Part shown: positions 8,392 through 15,185 of the stretch, piece by piece
Numbering within the stretch: position 1 is the stretch's first letter
How the letters are laid out: every line of letters begins with the position of its first letter
Assembly (NCBI GenBank): GCA_902611175.1
Contig: CACLYQ010000005.1
Location: forward strand, 1 to 51,287
Reading direction: 5' to 3'
DNA from: an uncultured Pelagibacteraceae bacterium
Lineage (GTDB): Bacteria > Pseudomonadota > Alphaproteobacteria > Pelagibacterales > Pelagibacteraceae
Length of the DNA stretch: 51,287 nt
Program-made: the position numbers and the translations under genes
Notes under the pieces: generated by a model
The model's input: the letters and a program-made list of their open reading frames with translations, nothing else
What the model was told of the DNA's origin: nothing
The model's database searches: none

Positions 8392-9468
8392 TTAATTAAA
8401 TAACTTTTTTAAGCCCTCAGAAGAAGCATCACAAACTCCCTTTTCTGTTATTAATGCAGTAACATATTTAGCAGGTGTTACATCAAATGCTAAATTTAAT
8501 GATTTGCTTTTTTCAGGATATATTAAAACTTTATCAACTTTATTATCTTTGTTAATTCCATCCACATGAGAAAGTTCTTTCGGATCTCTTTCTTCTATTG
8601 GAATATCTTTCGAGTTTTTTAAATTCCAATCTATCGTTGAACTTGGTAAAGCAACATAAAAAGGTACCTTATTATCATGAGCTGCAAGAGCCTTTAAATA
8701 TGTTCCAATTTTATTACATACATCTCCGTTTGATAATGTCCTATCTGTTCCAACAATACACATATCAACCTGTCCTCTTTGCATTAATATTCCACCTGTA
8801 TTATCTGCTATAATTGTATTTGGAATTTCTTCTTCATTAAGTTCATATGATGTAAGGTTTGCTCCTTGATTTCTTGGTCTAGTTTCATCTACCCAAACAT
8901 GAATTGGTATTCCTTTTTTATGTGCATGATAAATAGGAGAAGTTGCCGTTCCCCAATCTATTGTAGCTAACCAACCTGCATTACAATGCGTTAGAATATT
9001 TACAGTATCTTTCTTTTTATTATATATACCTTCAATAATATTTAATCCATTTTTACCAATACTTTCACAAAATCTCTCGTCTTCTTTGCAAATTTCTTTA
9101 GCTTCATTGAGTGCAACTTTAAATAAGTCTCCAGGCTCAACAAATGACAATTTGTTATTCATTCTATGTACTGCCCATTGAAGATTTATAGCCGTTGGTC
9201 TTGATGCAACTAATTCTTCTGAACTTTTTTTTATGAAATCTAAACTATTATTTTCTTTTATAGCTAGAACTAATCCAAATGCAGCTGTACCTCCGATTAA
9301 TGGAGCACCCCTCACTTCCATTGTTTTTATAGCATTTATAGCGTCTTTAACTGAATTCAATTCTTTTATTATAAATTTATGTGGAAGCTTCGTTTGATCT
9401 ATTATTTTTACAACTTGTTTTTCTTCATCGAACCAAATTGTTTTATATTTAACACCATTAATTTTCAT
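8392..9468 (-). CDS. mtnA: Methylthioribose-1-phosphate isomerase
   Basis: 358 aa, full length. It converts 5-methylthioribose 1-phosphate to 5-methylthioribulose 1-phosphate in methylthioadenosine salvage. Diagnostic features are RGAPLIGG near 53-60, catalytic Cys162 in THCNAGWLA, the DETRPRNQG loop at 194-202 and catalytic Asp242 in VGTDR, followed by NGDV.NKIGT. These separate it from eIF2B-type relatives. It follows mtnP with one shared base at 9468 (TAATG coupling), so the two are one operon. The usual later genes of the methionine salvage pathway (mtnB, mtnC, mtnD) are absent nearby. Confidence 0.95.
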   Translation of the reverse strand: MKINGVKYKTIWFDEEKQVVKIIDQTKLPHKFIIKELNSVKDAINAIKTMEVRGAPLIGGTAAFGLVLAIKENNSLDFIKKSSEELVASRPTAINLQWAVHRMNNKLSFVEPGDLFKVALNEAKEICKEDERFCESIGKNGLNIIEGIYNKKKDTVNILTHCNAGWLATIDWGTATSPIYHAHKKGIPIHVWVDETRPRNQGANLTSYELNEEEIPNTIIADNTGGILMQRGQVDMCIVGTDRTLSNGDVCNKIGTYLKALAAHDNKVPFYVALPSSTIDWNLKNSKDIPIEERDPKELSHVDGINKDNKVDKVLIYPEKSKSLNLAFDVTPAKYVTALITEKGVCDASSEGLKKLFN

Positions 9469-10337
9469 TAATTAAGTACTCTTCCAGCAATTGTTTTTAA
9501 TTTATCTTTAGTTTTTTGAGTTCTTTTTTCTGGAGCCGTAATTATTGCTACATCTAAACAATTATTAGTTGGATCATTTGGATCAATGTGATTTTCAAAG
9601 TTCTCTATCAAATTTTTAATCATATTTTTAGCTTTTGCTGCATTATCTAAAAGTACTTTTATTACTTTTTGAACGTCAACATTTTCATGATCTGGATGCC
9701 AACAATCATAATCTGTTACCATCGATACTGAAGCATATCTGATTTCAGCTTCTCTTGCTAGCTTAGCTTCTGGCATATTTGTCATTCCAATAACATCTGC
9801 TTTCCATGATCTATATAGGTTTGACTCTGCTAATGTAGAAAATTGTGGACCTTCCATTACAACATAAGTTCCACCTCTTTGATAAGGTATATTTTCTTTT
9901 TTTATAGCATCTTCACAAGCATTCATCAGCCCGCTTGAAGTTGGATGTGCCATTGATACATGCGCAACAATTTCATCATCAAAAAAGGTTTTATTTCTTG
10001 CAAAAGTTCTATCAATGAACTGATCAACGATAACAAATTTACCTGGAGGTAAATCTTCTTTTAAAGATCCTACAGCTGAAACAGAAACTATGTCGGTAAT
10101 ACCAAGTTGCTTAAGAGCATCTATATTTGCTCTAAAATTTATTTTTGATGGAGAAATAAAATGACCTTTTCCATGTCTTGGTAGAAAATATATTTCTTTA
10201 TTATTGTATTTTGCCTTTAATATTAAATCTGAAGGTTTTCCCCATGGAGTATTTATATCGAGTGTCTCTCTATCTTTAAACTCTTCGACATCATATAGGC
10301 CACTTCCACCAATAATTGCTAATTTATTATTTGCCAT
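9468..10337 (-). CDS. mtnP: S-methyl-5'-thioadenosine phosphorylase
   Basis: 289 aa, usual size. It splits methylthioadenosine with phosphate into adenine and methylthioribose 1-phosphate. GGSGLYD near residues 10-16, FLPRHGKGH near 51-59 for phosphate, MEGPQFST and a C-terminal VTDYDCWH are typical of MtnP. It is the first gene of an mtnP-mtnA operon. Its start lies only 28 bp from the divergent apt gene, whose product would recycle the adenine released. Trimeric cytosolic enzyme by family knowledge. Some family members prefer inosine or guanosine analogues, but the context argues for methylthioadenosine. Confidence 0.93.
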   Translation of the reverse strand: MANNKLAIIGGSGLYDVEEFKDRETLDINTPWGKPSDLILKAKYNNKEIYFLPRHGKGHFISPSKINFRANIDALKQLGITDIVSVSAVGSLKEDLPPGKFVIVDQFIDRTFARNKTFFDDEIVAHVSMAHPTSSGLMNACEDAIKKENIPYQRGGTYVVMEGPQFSTLAESNLYRSWKADVIGMTNMPEAKLAREAEIRYASVSMVTDYDCWHPDHENVDVQKVIKVLLDNAAKAKNMIKNLIENFENHIDPNDPTNNCLDVAIITAPEKRTQKTKDKLKTIAGRVLN

Positions 10338-10357
10338 AATACAATTTAGATTATAAT
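10331..10357. promoter_or_regulatory. Compact shared mtnP/apt divergent promoter
   Basis: Only 28 bp separate the two start codons. On the plus strand TTGCCA (10331-10336) and TATAAT (10352-10357), 15 bp apart, sit just before the apt ATG. The same AT palindrome reads TATAAT on the minus strand at 10350-10355, ahead of mtnP. Both messages would be leaderless or nearly so. This is a reading by eye; no start-site data. Confidence 0.5.
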
Positions 10358-10365
10358 TAAGTTTT

Positions 10366-10893
10366 ATGGATTTAAAAGAACATATTAGATCAATTCAAGA
10401 CTATCCTAAAAAGGGAATTCTATTTAGAGATATAACAACACTTATTAAAAATGAAAAGGCATTCAAAGAATGTATCAACCAAATTGTTGAAAGATCAAAA
10501 AAATTTCAGTTTGATAAAATTGCAGCTGTAGAATCTAGAGGCTTTGTTTTTGCATCAGCTATTTCTTATATACTTGATAAACCATTCATAATGTTGAGAA
10601 AGAAAAATAAATTACCTGCTGATGTTCATTCAGTAGACTTTGAACTTGAGTATGGAACTGCCACAATTGAGGTTCATAAAGACTCATTCGATGAGGGTAA
10701 CAAAGTCTTAATAATAGACGATTTAATTGCTACTGGCGGCACTGCAGAAGCAGCTGCTAAATTAATAGAGATATCAAAAAGTAAAGTAGCTGGATTTATA
10801 TTTGTAATAAATCTTTTTGATTTAGGTGGTACAGATAATCTAGTTAAAAAGGGATATCCTGTTGAAAATCTTTTAGATTTTCCAGGCCATTAA
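10366..10893 (+). CDS. apt: Adenine phosphoribosyltransferase
   Basis: 175 aa, full length. It makes AMP from adenine and PRPP. The PRPP-binding loop VLIIDDLIATGGT (114-126) is intact, MLRKKNKLPADV (76-87) is the adenine-enzyme signature region, and GILFRDIT near 17-24 matches the substrate-binding start of the family. It is divergent from mtnP with a 28-bp gap, so the adenine released from methylthioadenosine is salvaged in the same genomic unit. Its last bases overlap the convergent secreted-protein gene by 4 bp. Confidence 0.95.
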   Translation: MDLKEHIRSIQDYPKKGILFRDITTLIKNEKAFKECINQIVERSKKFQFDKIAAVESRGFVFASAISYILDKPFIMLRKKNKLPADVHSVDFELEYGTATIEVHKDSFDEGNKVLIIDDLIATGGTAEAAAKLIEISKSKVAGFIFVINLFDLGGTDNLVKKGYPVENLLDFPGH

Positions 10894-11738
10894 TTTGCTT
10901 TCATAATTGCTTGGAAGGGACCGCTTCCAATCCAAAGTGAGTCTGAGCCTGTGTTTGATAAGTGCATTCCCTCTCCAACATTAAATGTCATGCTTAAAGA
11001 AGTTGTCGCTCCAGTAACTGTAATAGGGTCTGCAAATTCCACAAGACCTTCTAACTTTACAACTTCACCAGTATTAGCTGCTCTATGTTCGTTGCTATCA
11101 ACTAAATATCCAATAATGCTCGCAGTTGTTCCATTTATATTATCAACTTCAGCTTTTGAAGAGAATGCATCGTCATGTGCACCAAATTGAGCTAATGTCT
11201 CAACAAATTTTCCTGCTGTTATAGCGCTTGAACCACAGACAGAATTTCCAGTATGAGTGCTTCCTTTTGCGTGCGTTCCAGAGCCAGCTTTTGTTCCACA
11301 AAAAACTCCAGTTCCACTAGATGTGCCTGTTTTAGCACCACTAAGTTCGCCTGCCCATGTTATACCAAAGGTATTATCCATGTAAGCATATCCATGAGTA
11401 TAAGTTCCATTTGGGGGTCGTGTATAAGTTCCATCAAGAACAATTTCAGCTCCTTGAGTTACTGCTGCAGTAGCTCCACTTGAGTTGTTAAACACTTGAG
11501 AACAAGGAGTTAAAACAACTGTTGATGATGTTGTTGCTTCAGTTGGAGCACTTGTGCATAAATATAGTTTATAAATTACAATTTCATATTCTGCAGGTGC
11601 TGTATCGCATCCACTGTTAATATCACTTTCTGATACAACTCCAGAAGATATCGTACAAGCTTCAGCTTTATTAGAATTAAACATTTCAAAAATAAAAATT
11701 GCAGAAAAAATTAAAAATAAATACTTAATATTTTTCAT
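10890..11738 (-). CDS. Secreted Ser/Thr/Gly-rich protein with cysteines, unknown function
   Basis: 282 aa. Residues 1-27 are a signal peptide (hydrophobic core, cleavage after AEA). The mature part is rich in Thr, Ser and Gly with six cysteines spaced as probable disulfides (CTISS, GCDTAP, YLCTS, TPCSQ, VFCGT, SVCGS), and it looks beta-rich, ending in a domain with LSMTFNVGEG and SLWIGSGPFQ. I do not recognise the family. The ATG follows the TAA of the inverse-autotransporter barrel gene directly, with AGGAGG inside that gene, so the two are co-translated. A surface-exposed or fibre-like partner of the barrel is a reasonable inference. Composition is noticeably richer in small residues than the neighbours. 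Confidence 0.75.
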   Translation of the reverse strand: MKNIKYLFLIFSAIFIFEMFNSNKAEACTISSGVVSESDINSGCDTAPAEYEIVIYKLYLCTSAPTEATTSSTVVLTPCSQVFNNSSGATAAVTQGAEIVLDGTYTRPPNGTYTHGYAYMDNTFGITWAGELSGAKTGTSSGTGVFCGTKAGSGTHAKGSTHTGNSVCGSSAITAGKFVETLAQFGAHDDAFSSKAEVDNINGTTASIIGYLVDSNEHRAANTGEVVKLEGLVEFADPITVTGATTSLSMTFNVGEGMHLSNTGSDSLWIGSGPFQAIMKAN

Positions 11739-12587
11739 TTAAAATCCTCCTGCCTTAACAGTAAAAGCTGTTCCTTTTTTCTTTATGATATTTTCTCTTC
11801 TAACCTTCTCGTACATTCTGTCTTTCATGGAAATTCTTTCAAAGGCCTCACTACTAAATAAAGAAATGCCAGGATTTTTTACACTATTACTATATCTAAG
11901 ATTGATAAAATTTTGATCATTGTGATGATCATAATCAGTGTGACCAATTTCAATTGATAACCCAGAATTTGGTACTTTGAATTGTGTAGAAAATTCTAAA
12001 CCTTGAAAATCTTTTCCACCAGGAACTTCAAAATCGAAAGCTTTCAAATAAGCTTTCATTGATGGTATGTATGGAAGATGAGCACCTAACTCAACATCAT
12101 ATCCATCGACAGCCTCTTCGTCTTTACCATTTTTTCCTTTTTTATTAGAGCTTTGAGCAAAATACTGGTTGTAATTTAAATCTAGAATGGAAGATTTAAT
12201 TTCAGCTCCTACACTAAATCTTTGGTGTTCATAATCGTATTCATAATCATAAAAAGCATTTAAACCAAATAATATGTTTTCATCATTAGATAAATATCTT
12301 TGTCCAAGTCCTATATTAAATGTTTCTCTATCACTATCATGTAAAAATAAAGATCCTTGAAAAAAGGATAAGTCCGAACTATCCTCTGAAAAAATCTTAA
12401 ATGTTTGTATTCCTATTTCTGGTTTAATAGCTTCAATTTTTTTTATTGAAAAATCTGTATTTTCAAAATTCTCCTCCAAAAAGCTTTCCAAAGAAGAATA
12501 AAATCTATTCACTGCATCATCTATTTTTGCATAAGAAGCTGATATAAAAATTATTTGAAATATCAGAATTTTTACTAAAAATTTCAT
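11739..12587 (-). CDS. Inverse-autotransporter (intimin/invasin-type) beta-barrel, no passenger
   Basis: 282 aa with a signal peptide (about 1-20). The sequence matches the inverse-autotransporter barrel: RYLSNDENILFGLNAFYDY, then HQRFSVGAEI, YDVELGAHLPYIPSMKAYL and a run of alternating hydrophobic strands. Invasin and intimin proteins carry this barrel at the N-terminus and export a long C-terminal adhesin through it. Here the protein stops just after the barrel with a short basic tail (YEKVRRENIIKKKG), so no passenger is attached. The next gene, fused at TAAATG, encodes a secreted protein that might replace it. The gene lies 44 bp after tRNA-Met on the same strand and may be read from the tRNA promoter. 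Confidence 0.75.
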   Translation of the reverse strand: MKFLVKILIFQIIFISASYAKIDDAVNRFYSSLESFLEENFENTDFSIKKIEAIKPEIGIQTFKIFSEDSSDLSFFQGSLFLHDSDRETFNIGLGQRYLSNDENILFGLNAFYDYEYDYEHQRFSVGAEIKSSILDLNYNQYFAQSSNKKGKNGKDEEAVDGYDVELGAHLPYIPSMKAYLKAFDFEVPGGKDFQGLEFSTQFKVPNSGLSIEIGHTDYDHHNDQNFINLRYSNSVKNPGISLFSSEAFERISMKDRMYEKVRRENIIKKKGTAFTVKAGGF

Positions 12588-12631
12588 ATTTTATTTATAG
12601 AGATATATAGAGTAATTAAAAGTTTAAAAAA

Positions 12632-12708
12632 TGGTAGCGGGAAGTGGGATCGAACCACTGACCTCGGGCTTATGAGTCCCGCGCTCTAACCAACTGAGCT
12701 ACCCCGCC
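12632..12708 (-). tRNA. tRNA-Met (CAT anticodon)
   Basis: The complement begins GGCGGGGTAGCTCAGTTGG and folds as a full cloverleaf with anticodon loop CTCATAA and an encoded CCA. The D arm and the T-arm sequence GGTTCGATCC are normal. One base pair at the foot of the anticodon stem is A-G, and position 1-72 is G-U. CTCATAA is the loop usual for elongator methionine tRNA, and the absence of the initiator C1-A mismatch also argues for elongator. Confidence 0.93.
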
Positions 12709-12760
12709 TTAAATAATTGTTGGTTTATACTACTTTTATTTTTAGATGCAAACAAGATTT
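12660..12760 (-). repeat. Direct repeat copy A: tRNA-Met 5' part plus its promoter
   Basis: 101 bp matching 13592-13692 with three mismatches. It holds the first 49 nt of the intact tRNA-Met (5' end to variable loop) and 52 bp upstream. On the minus strand TTGTTT (12750-12755), 17 bp, then TAGTAT (12727-12732) form a promoter for the tRNA. Confidence 0.93.
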
Positions 12761-12780
12761 ATGTAATTTCTGATCTGAGT

Positions 12781-12806
12781 GTGATCAGATTGTGATCACT
12801 TTTTTT
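12781..12806 (+). other. GTGATCA pair with T-run, left end of pilin cassette
   Basis: GTGATCA occurs at 12781-12787 and 12792-12798, 11 bp apart in the same orientation. GTGATCA/TGATCAC at 12781-12799 can also pair as a 7-bp hairpin, followed by seven T, which would be an intrinsic terminator on the plus strand, though no plus-strand gene ends here. A third related dyad, TGATC..GATCA, lies just left of it. The same pair recurs at 13523-13540. Confidence 0.5.
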
Positions 12807-12947
12807 ATGATTATTTTTAGTTTCGTCCCGCGTCTATTCATTTAAATAATTGTGTTCTCAAATTAATCTCCATCTATGATGCTATTTTTTAATTAATAAG
12901 TGTTTAAGGATTGTTGCTAGATTAAGTGGTTGTTTTAATTTCAAAAG

Positions 12948-13475
12948 TTAAGGTTTACAAATTTCATCTTCCAAATATTCTTTAGATGCAATTTCAGTTA
13001 CAACAACAATTGACCAACAATTTGAACCACCAACATTGAAACCATGGGAAATTTTCGTAGTACCTTCCATTGATGGAGTGCTGCCACCTCCATAGTTTCC
13101 TCCATCTAAAACAGCTGGTTCACAAGCTCCAGATGATGCTCTTTTTTGTCCATAAGGTGAACACCAAGTTGATCCACTGTATTGAAAATGAGTAACAAAT
13201 GCTGCTCTTAGTTTTGATAAATTTCCCAAATATAATTTGCTACATTGATCTGATGTTTTTCCTGATGCTCCATTAAGTATCAACTCTAAACCTGCTTCAC
13301 ATCTCATAATTGAATTACGAATAAATTTTGAGATAGTTTTGTGATTTGCTTTTGTAGCATTTTTTTTAGCTGCACTCGTATATCCGCTATAAGCAACCAC
13401 ACCTACTGCAGCTAATATTCCAATGATCGCTACAACAACCAAAAGTTCTATTAATGTGAAGCCTTTTTGTTTCAT
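12948..13475 (-). CDS. Type IV pilin / pseudopilin
   Basis: 175 aa. The N-terminus is a classic class III prepilin signal: MKQKG, cleavage between Gly5 and Phe6, then FTLIELLVVVAIIGILAAVG with Glu at mature position 5. The prepilin peptidase would cut and methylate it. The globular part contains several Cys (MRCEAG, SDQCSK, TWCSPYG, GACEP, SNCWS, EICKP) and a Gly-rich loop, suggesting disulfide-bonded minor or major pilin of a competence, adhesion or secretion pilus. No pilus assembly genes are near. The gene stands alone between tRNA-derived repeats, and the orphan tRNA promoter at 13659-13687 points at it. Confidence 0.9.
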   Translation of the reverse strand: MKQKGFTLIELLVVVAIIGILAAVGVVAYSGYTSAAKKNATKANHKTISKFIRNSIMRCEAGLELILNGASGKTSDQCSKLYLGNLSKLRAAFVTHFQYSGSTWCSPYGQKRASSGACEPAVLDGGNYGGGSTPSMEGTTKISHGFNVGGSNCWSIVVVTEIASKEYLEDEICKP

Positions 13476-13483
13476 AAATTAGT

Positions 13484-13544
13484 GTGATCAAAAATATTCT
13501 AACAAAATTAATTTATATCACTGTGATCAATATGTGATCAATAT
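13484..13544 (+). repeat. GTGATCA motifs upstream of pilin, including tandem 11-bp repeat
   Basis: GTGATCA occurs at 13484-13490, 13523-13529 and 13534-13540. The last two belong to a perfect tandem of GTGATCAATAT (13523-13533, 13534-13544). They match the pair near 12781 in motif, orientation and 11-bp spacing, about one helical turn. Role unknown: regulator sites for the pilin or recombinase arm sites. Confidence 0.6.
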
Positions 13545-13591
13545 TTTATTAATTGAGAATAGTTGTTGTATTTAAAGGCTCTTGAACAGTA

Positions 13592-13640
13592 GACCTCGGG
13601 CTTATGAGTCCCGCGCTCTAACCAACTGAGCTACCCCGCC
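13592..13640 (-). pseudogene. tRNA-Met 5' fragment (49 nt)
   Basis: Identical to the first 49 nt of the intact tRNA-Met at 12660-12708, ending in the variable loop; the T arm and acceptor 3' strand are absent and the following bases are unrelated. It cannot give a functional tRNA. It is oriented toward the pilin gene. Confidence 0.9.
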
Positions 13641-13692
13641 TTAAATAATTGTCGATTTATACTACTTTTATTTTTTGATGCAAACAAGATTT
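13592..13692 (-). repeat. Direct repeat copy B: tRNA-Met 5' fragment plus promoter
   Basis: Second copy of the 101-bp repeat at 12660-12760. The promoter elements TTGTTT (13682-13687) and TAGTAT (13659-13664) are unchanged with 17 bp between, so it should still fire, into the tRNA fragment and on toward the pilin gene. The repeat ends at 13692, the first base of the stop codon complement of the 37-aa gene next door. Confidence 0.92.
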
Positions 13693-13805
13693 CACTTGTT
13701 CTTTTTCTTGTCTTTTTTTAATTTTCTTTTTTCCTTTAAAGAAAGTTTAGCTTTTTTCATTAAACTAGAATCTTTAAATGATTTTCCACTATATCTTTTT
13801 GACAT
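13692..13805 (-). CDS. Small Lys-rich basic protein, 37 aa
   Basis: A short frame starting MSKRYSGKSFKDSSLMKKAK and ending in a nearly pure Lys/Arg tail. The ATG follows the TAA of the upstream secreted-protein gene directly (TAAATG), the same zero-gap style seen at other true junctions in this window, which is the main support. No strong ribosome site is visible. A nucleic-acid or ribosome binding role is possible from charge alone; function unknown. Its stop codon coincides with the boundary of tRNA-derived repeat B. Confidence 0.5.
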   Translation of the reverse strand: MSKRYSGKSFKDSSLMKKAKLSLKEKRKLKKDKKKNK

Positions 13806-14255
13806 TTATTTTATTTTTTCAAAGAACTTCTCTTTAAATTGATAAGTAAAAGGATACTCTTTGCCAATTGGTTGAAATTTAGTTTTAATCACTATAACAT
13901 TTTGCTTATCTAGTTTGAATTTCCAAGTTAATTTAATGTCTCCAGAAAAAACTCTTAACTTTCCTAACTTTGTAAAACGCCAACCATCTTCCGAGATAAC
14001 TTTACCATCTTTATATCTTTTATAGTTTTGTTTATTAAAAATGTATGTTACGAGGCCTTGATTTCTTTCATCTTCTAGAGTTATAGCATAATTGTTTAAA
14101 AATTCTGAAGTTTCAGATTTATTAAGACTTCTTTTTGTTATAGATTTTAAAAAGTCTGTGGTTTTATCAATTGTTTGATCAATTTTTTCTTTGGCCGTAG
14201 ATAGTGATGTTAAAAAAAGGAAAATGCAAACAAAACTGGATATTTTTTTTATCAT
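13806..14255 (-). CDS. Small exported protein, unknown function
   Basis: 149 aa with an N-terminal signal peptide (about 1-21, cleavage near STA-KEK). The mature part is basic and polar, with a first helical half (IDQTIDKTTDFLKSITK) and a second half of alternating strands (RVFSGDIKLTWKF, VIVIKTKFQPIG). I do not recognise the family. It lies 6 bp after the AEC transporter gene on the same strand and directly before the 37-aa basic gene, so it may belong to that transcript. Periplasmic location is likely. Confidence 0.7.
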   Translation of the reverse strand: MIKKISSFVCIFLFLTSLSTAKEKIDQTIDKTTDFLKSITKRSLNKSETSEFLNNYAITLEDERNQGLVTYIFNKQNYKRYKDGKVISEDGWRFTKLGKLRVFSGDIKLTWKFKLDKQNVIVIKTKFQPIGKEYPFTYQFKEKFFEKIK

Positions 14256-14261
14256 AGATAT

Positions 14262-15185
14262 TTAACTTAATAAGTTAATTGTAAATAAAAAGGTAAATAT
14301 TGAAGCAATTGTTGAAATAAAAATTGCTTTAATAATATTTTCTGGACTTACGTTATAAGCAGAACACATTACAATTGATGTTACTCCACATGGTCCAACG
14401 CTTACTAGCAATGCTCCAGTTATATCAATAGGACTTGATATACTGAAGAAAGTATAACCAAAGATTAATAAAATAATCGGAGAGACTATTAATTTTAATA
14501 TTGAAATTGTAAAAGTAAGCCTATTGAAAACATTGTTTGAATAGAAAGATAAAATAATCCCAATTGCAAATAAACCAACAGGCATTACACATACTGCGAG
14601 ACGTTGAAGTATATATTCAAATGGGGTCTCGTCAATGTCAATACTTAGAGTTTTTATGGTTAATCCAATTAAAATTCCTAGTATCAATGGATTAAAAAAT
14701 AAGTTTCTACAAAAGTGGAAAATCTTAATTTTTTTTTTTATAGTAAATTCCAAAAAAAAGGTAATAACTGATATTAAAATAATACTGTCCATTAAAATTA
14801 TACCTGAAATTTGAATAATCGTATGTTTGCCAAAAAAGATTTCTGCTATCGGTAAGACTAATATTACATGATTAGATAAAGCAACAGTAAGGGACCAAAT
14901 TATAGATTCTTGAGTTGATTTTTTGAATGTATTTTTTGTTAAAAAGTATGCAAACAAAGCACTTGTTATCTGCATTAAAAAATAAGAATAAATTTGAGAT
15001 AATTCAATTTCATTTATTTCACTTTGAGCAACTAATTTTATAATTAATGCGGGTGTTGCAGCATAAAATAAAAATAAATTTAAAATTTTAGCATTTTGTA
15101 AATCAAATATTTTTATTTTTCCCAATATATATCCAAAAAGAGTAATTCCTATGAAAGGTGTTAATCCTAGAAATACTTGAAACAT
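14262..15185 (-). CDS. AEC-family (auxin efflux carrier-type) transporter
   Basis: 307 aa, about ten membrane segments in two five-helix halves, as in the AEC/BASS fold. The first helix pattern with a conserved GYILGKIKIF and the second-half SVGPCGVTSIVMCSAYNV region match bacterial AEC members, several of which move malonate, malate or other small organic acids. It shares one base (15185) with the stop of the upstream dioxygenase gene (TAATG coupling). With a dioxygenase and a haloacid-type hydrolase in the same operon, an organic-acid substrate is a fair inference. Confidence 0.82.
   Translation of the reverse strand: MFQVFLGLTPFIGITLFGYILGKIKIFDLQNAKILNLFLFYAATPALIIKLVAQSEINEIELSQIYSYFLMQITSALFAYFLTKNTFKKSTQESIIWSLTVALSNHVILVLPIAEIFFGKHTIIQISGIILMDSIILISVITFFLEFTIKKKIKIFHFCRNLFFNPLILGILIGLTIKTLSIDIDETPFEYILQRLAVCVMPVGLFAIGIILSFYSNNVFNRLTFTISILKLIVSPIILLIFGYTFFSISSPIDITGALLVSVGPCGVTSIVMCSAYNVSPENIIKAIFISTIASIFTFLFTINLLS

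Larger units (their letters stand above)
12660..13692 (-). mobile_element. Putative tRNA-bounded pilin cassette
   Basis: About 0.93 kb repeat-to-repeat. The segment carries one gene (type IV pilin) and is bounded by two 101-bp direct repeats derived from tRNA-Met. Paired GTGATCA motifs, each pair 11 bp apart, sit inside both ends. This looks like the product of site-specific integration in a tRNA gene, with the element restoring the tRNA 5' half and promoter and leaving the displaced fragment at the far end. No recombinase is encoded within it, so it would need one in trans. A simple segmental duplication is the alternative. Confidence 0.55.

Noticed and set aside
8598..8813. Plus-strand open frame inside mtnA
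   Set aside because: Shadow of a well-conserved gene on the other strand; translation is low complexity with no ribosome site.
12781..12806. Intrinsic terminator on the plus strand
   Set aside because: The 7-bp stem and seven T fit in form, but no plus-strand gene precedes it and the same motif recurs upstream of the pilin without a T-run, so a binding-site reading is preferred.
13484..13544. CRISPR array
   Set aside because: Only short 7-11 bp motifs recur, with no regular spacers and no cas genes in the window.
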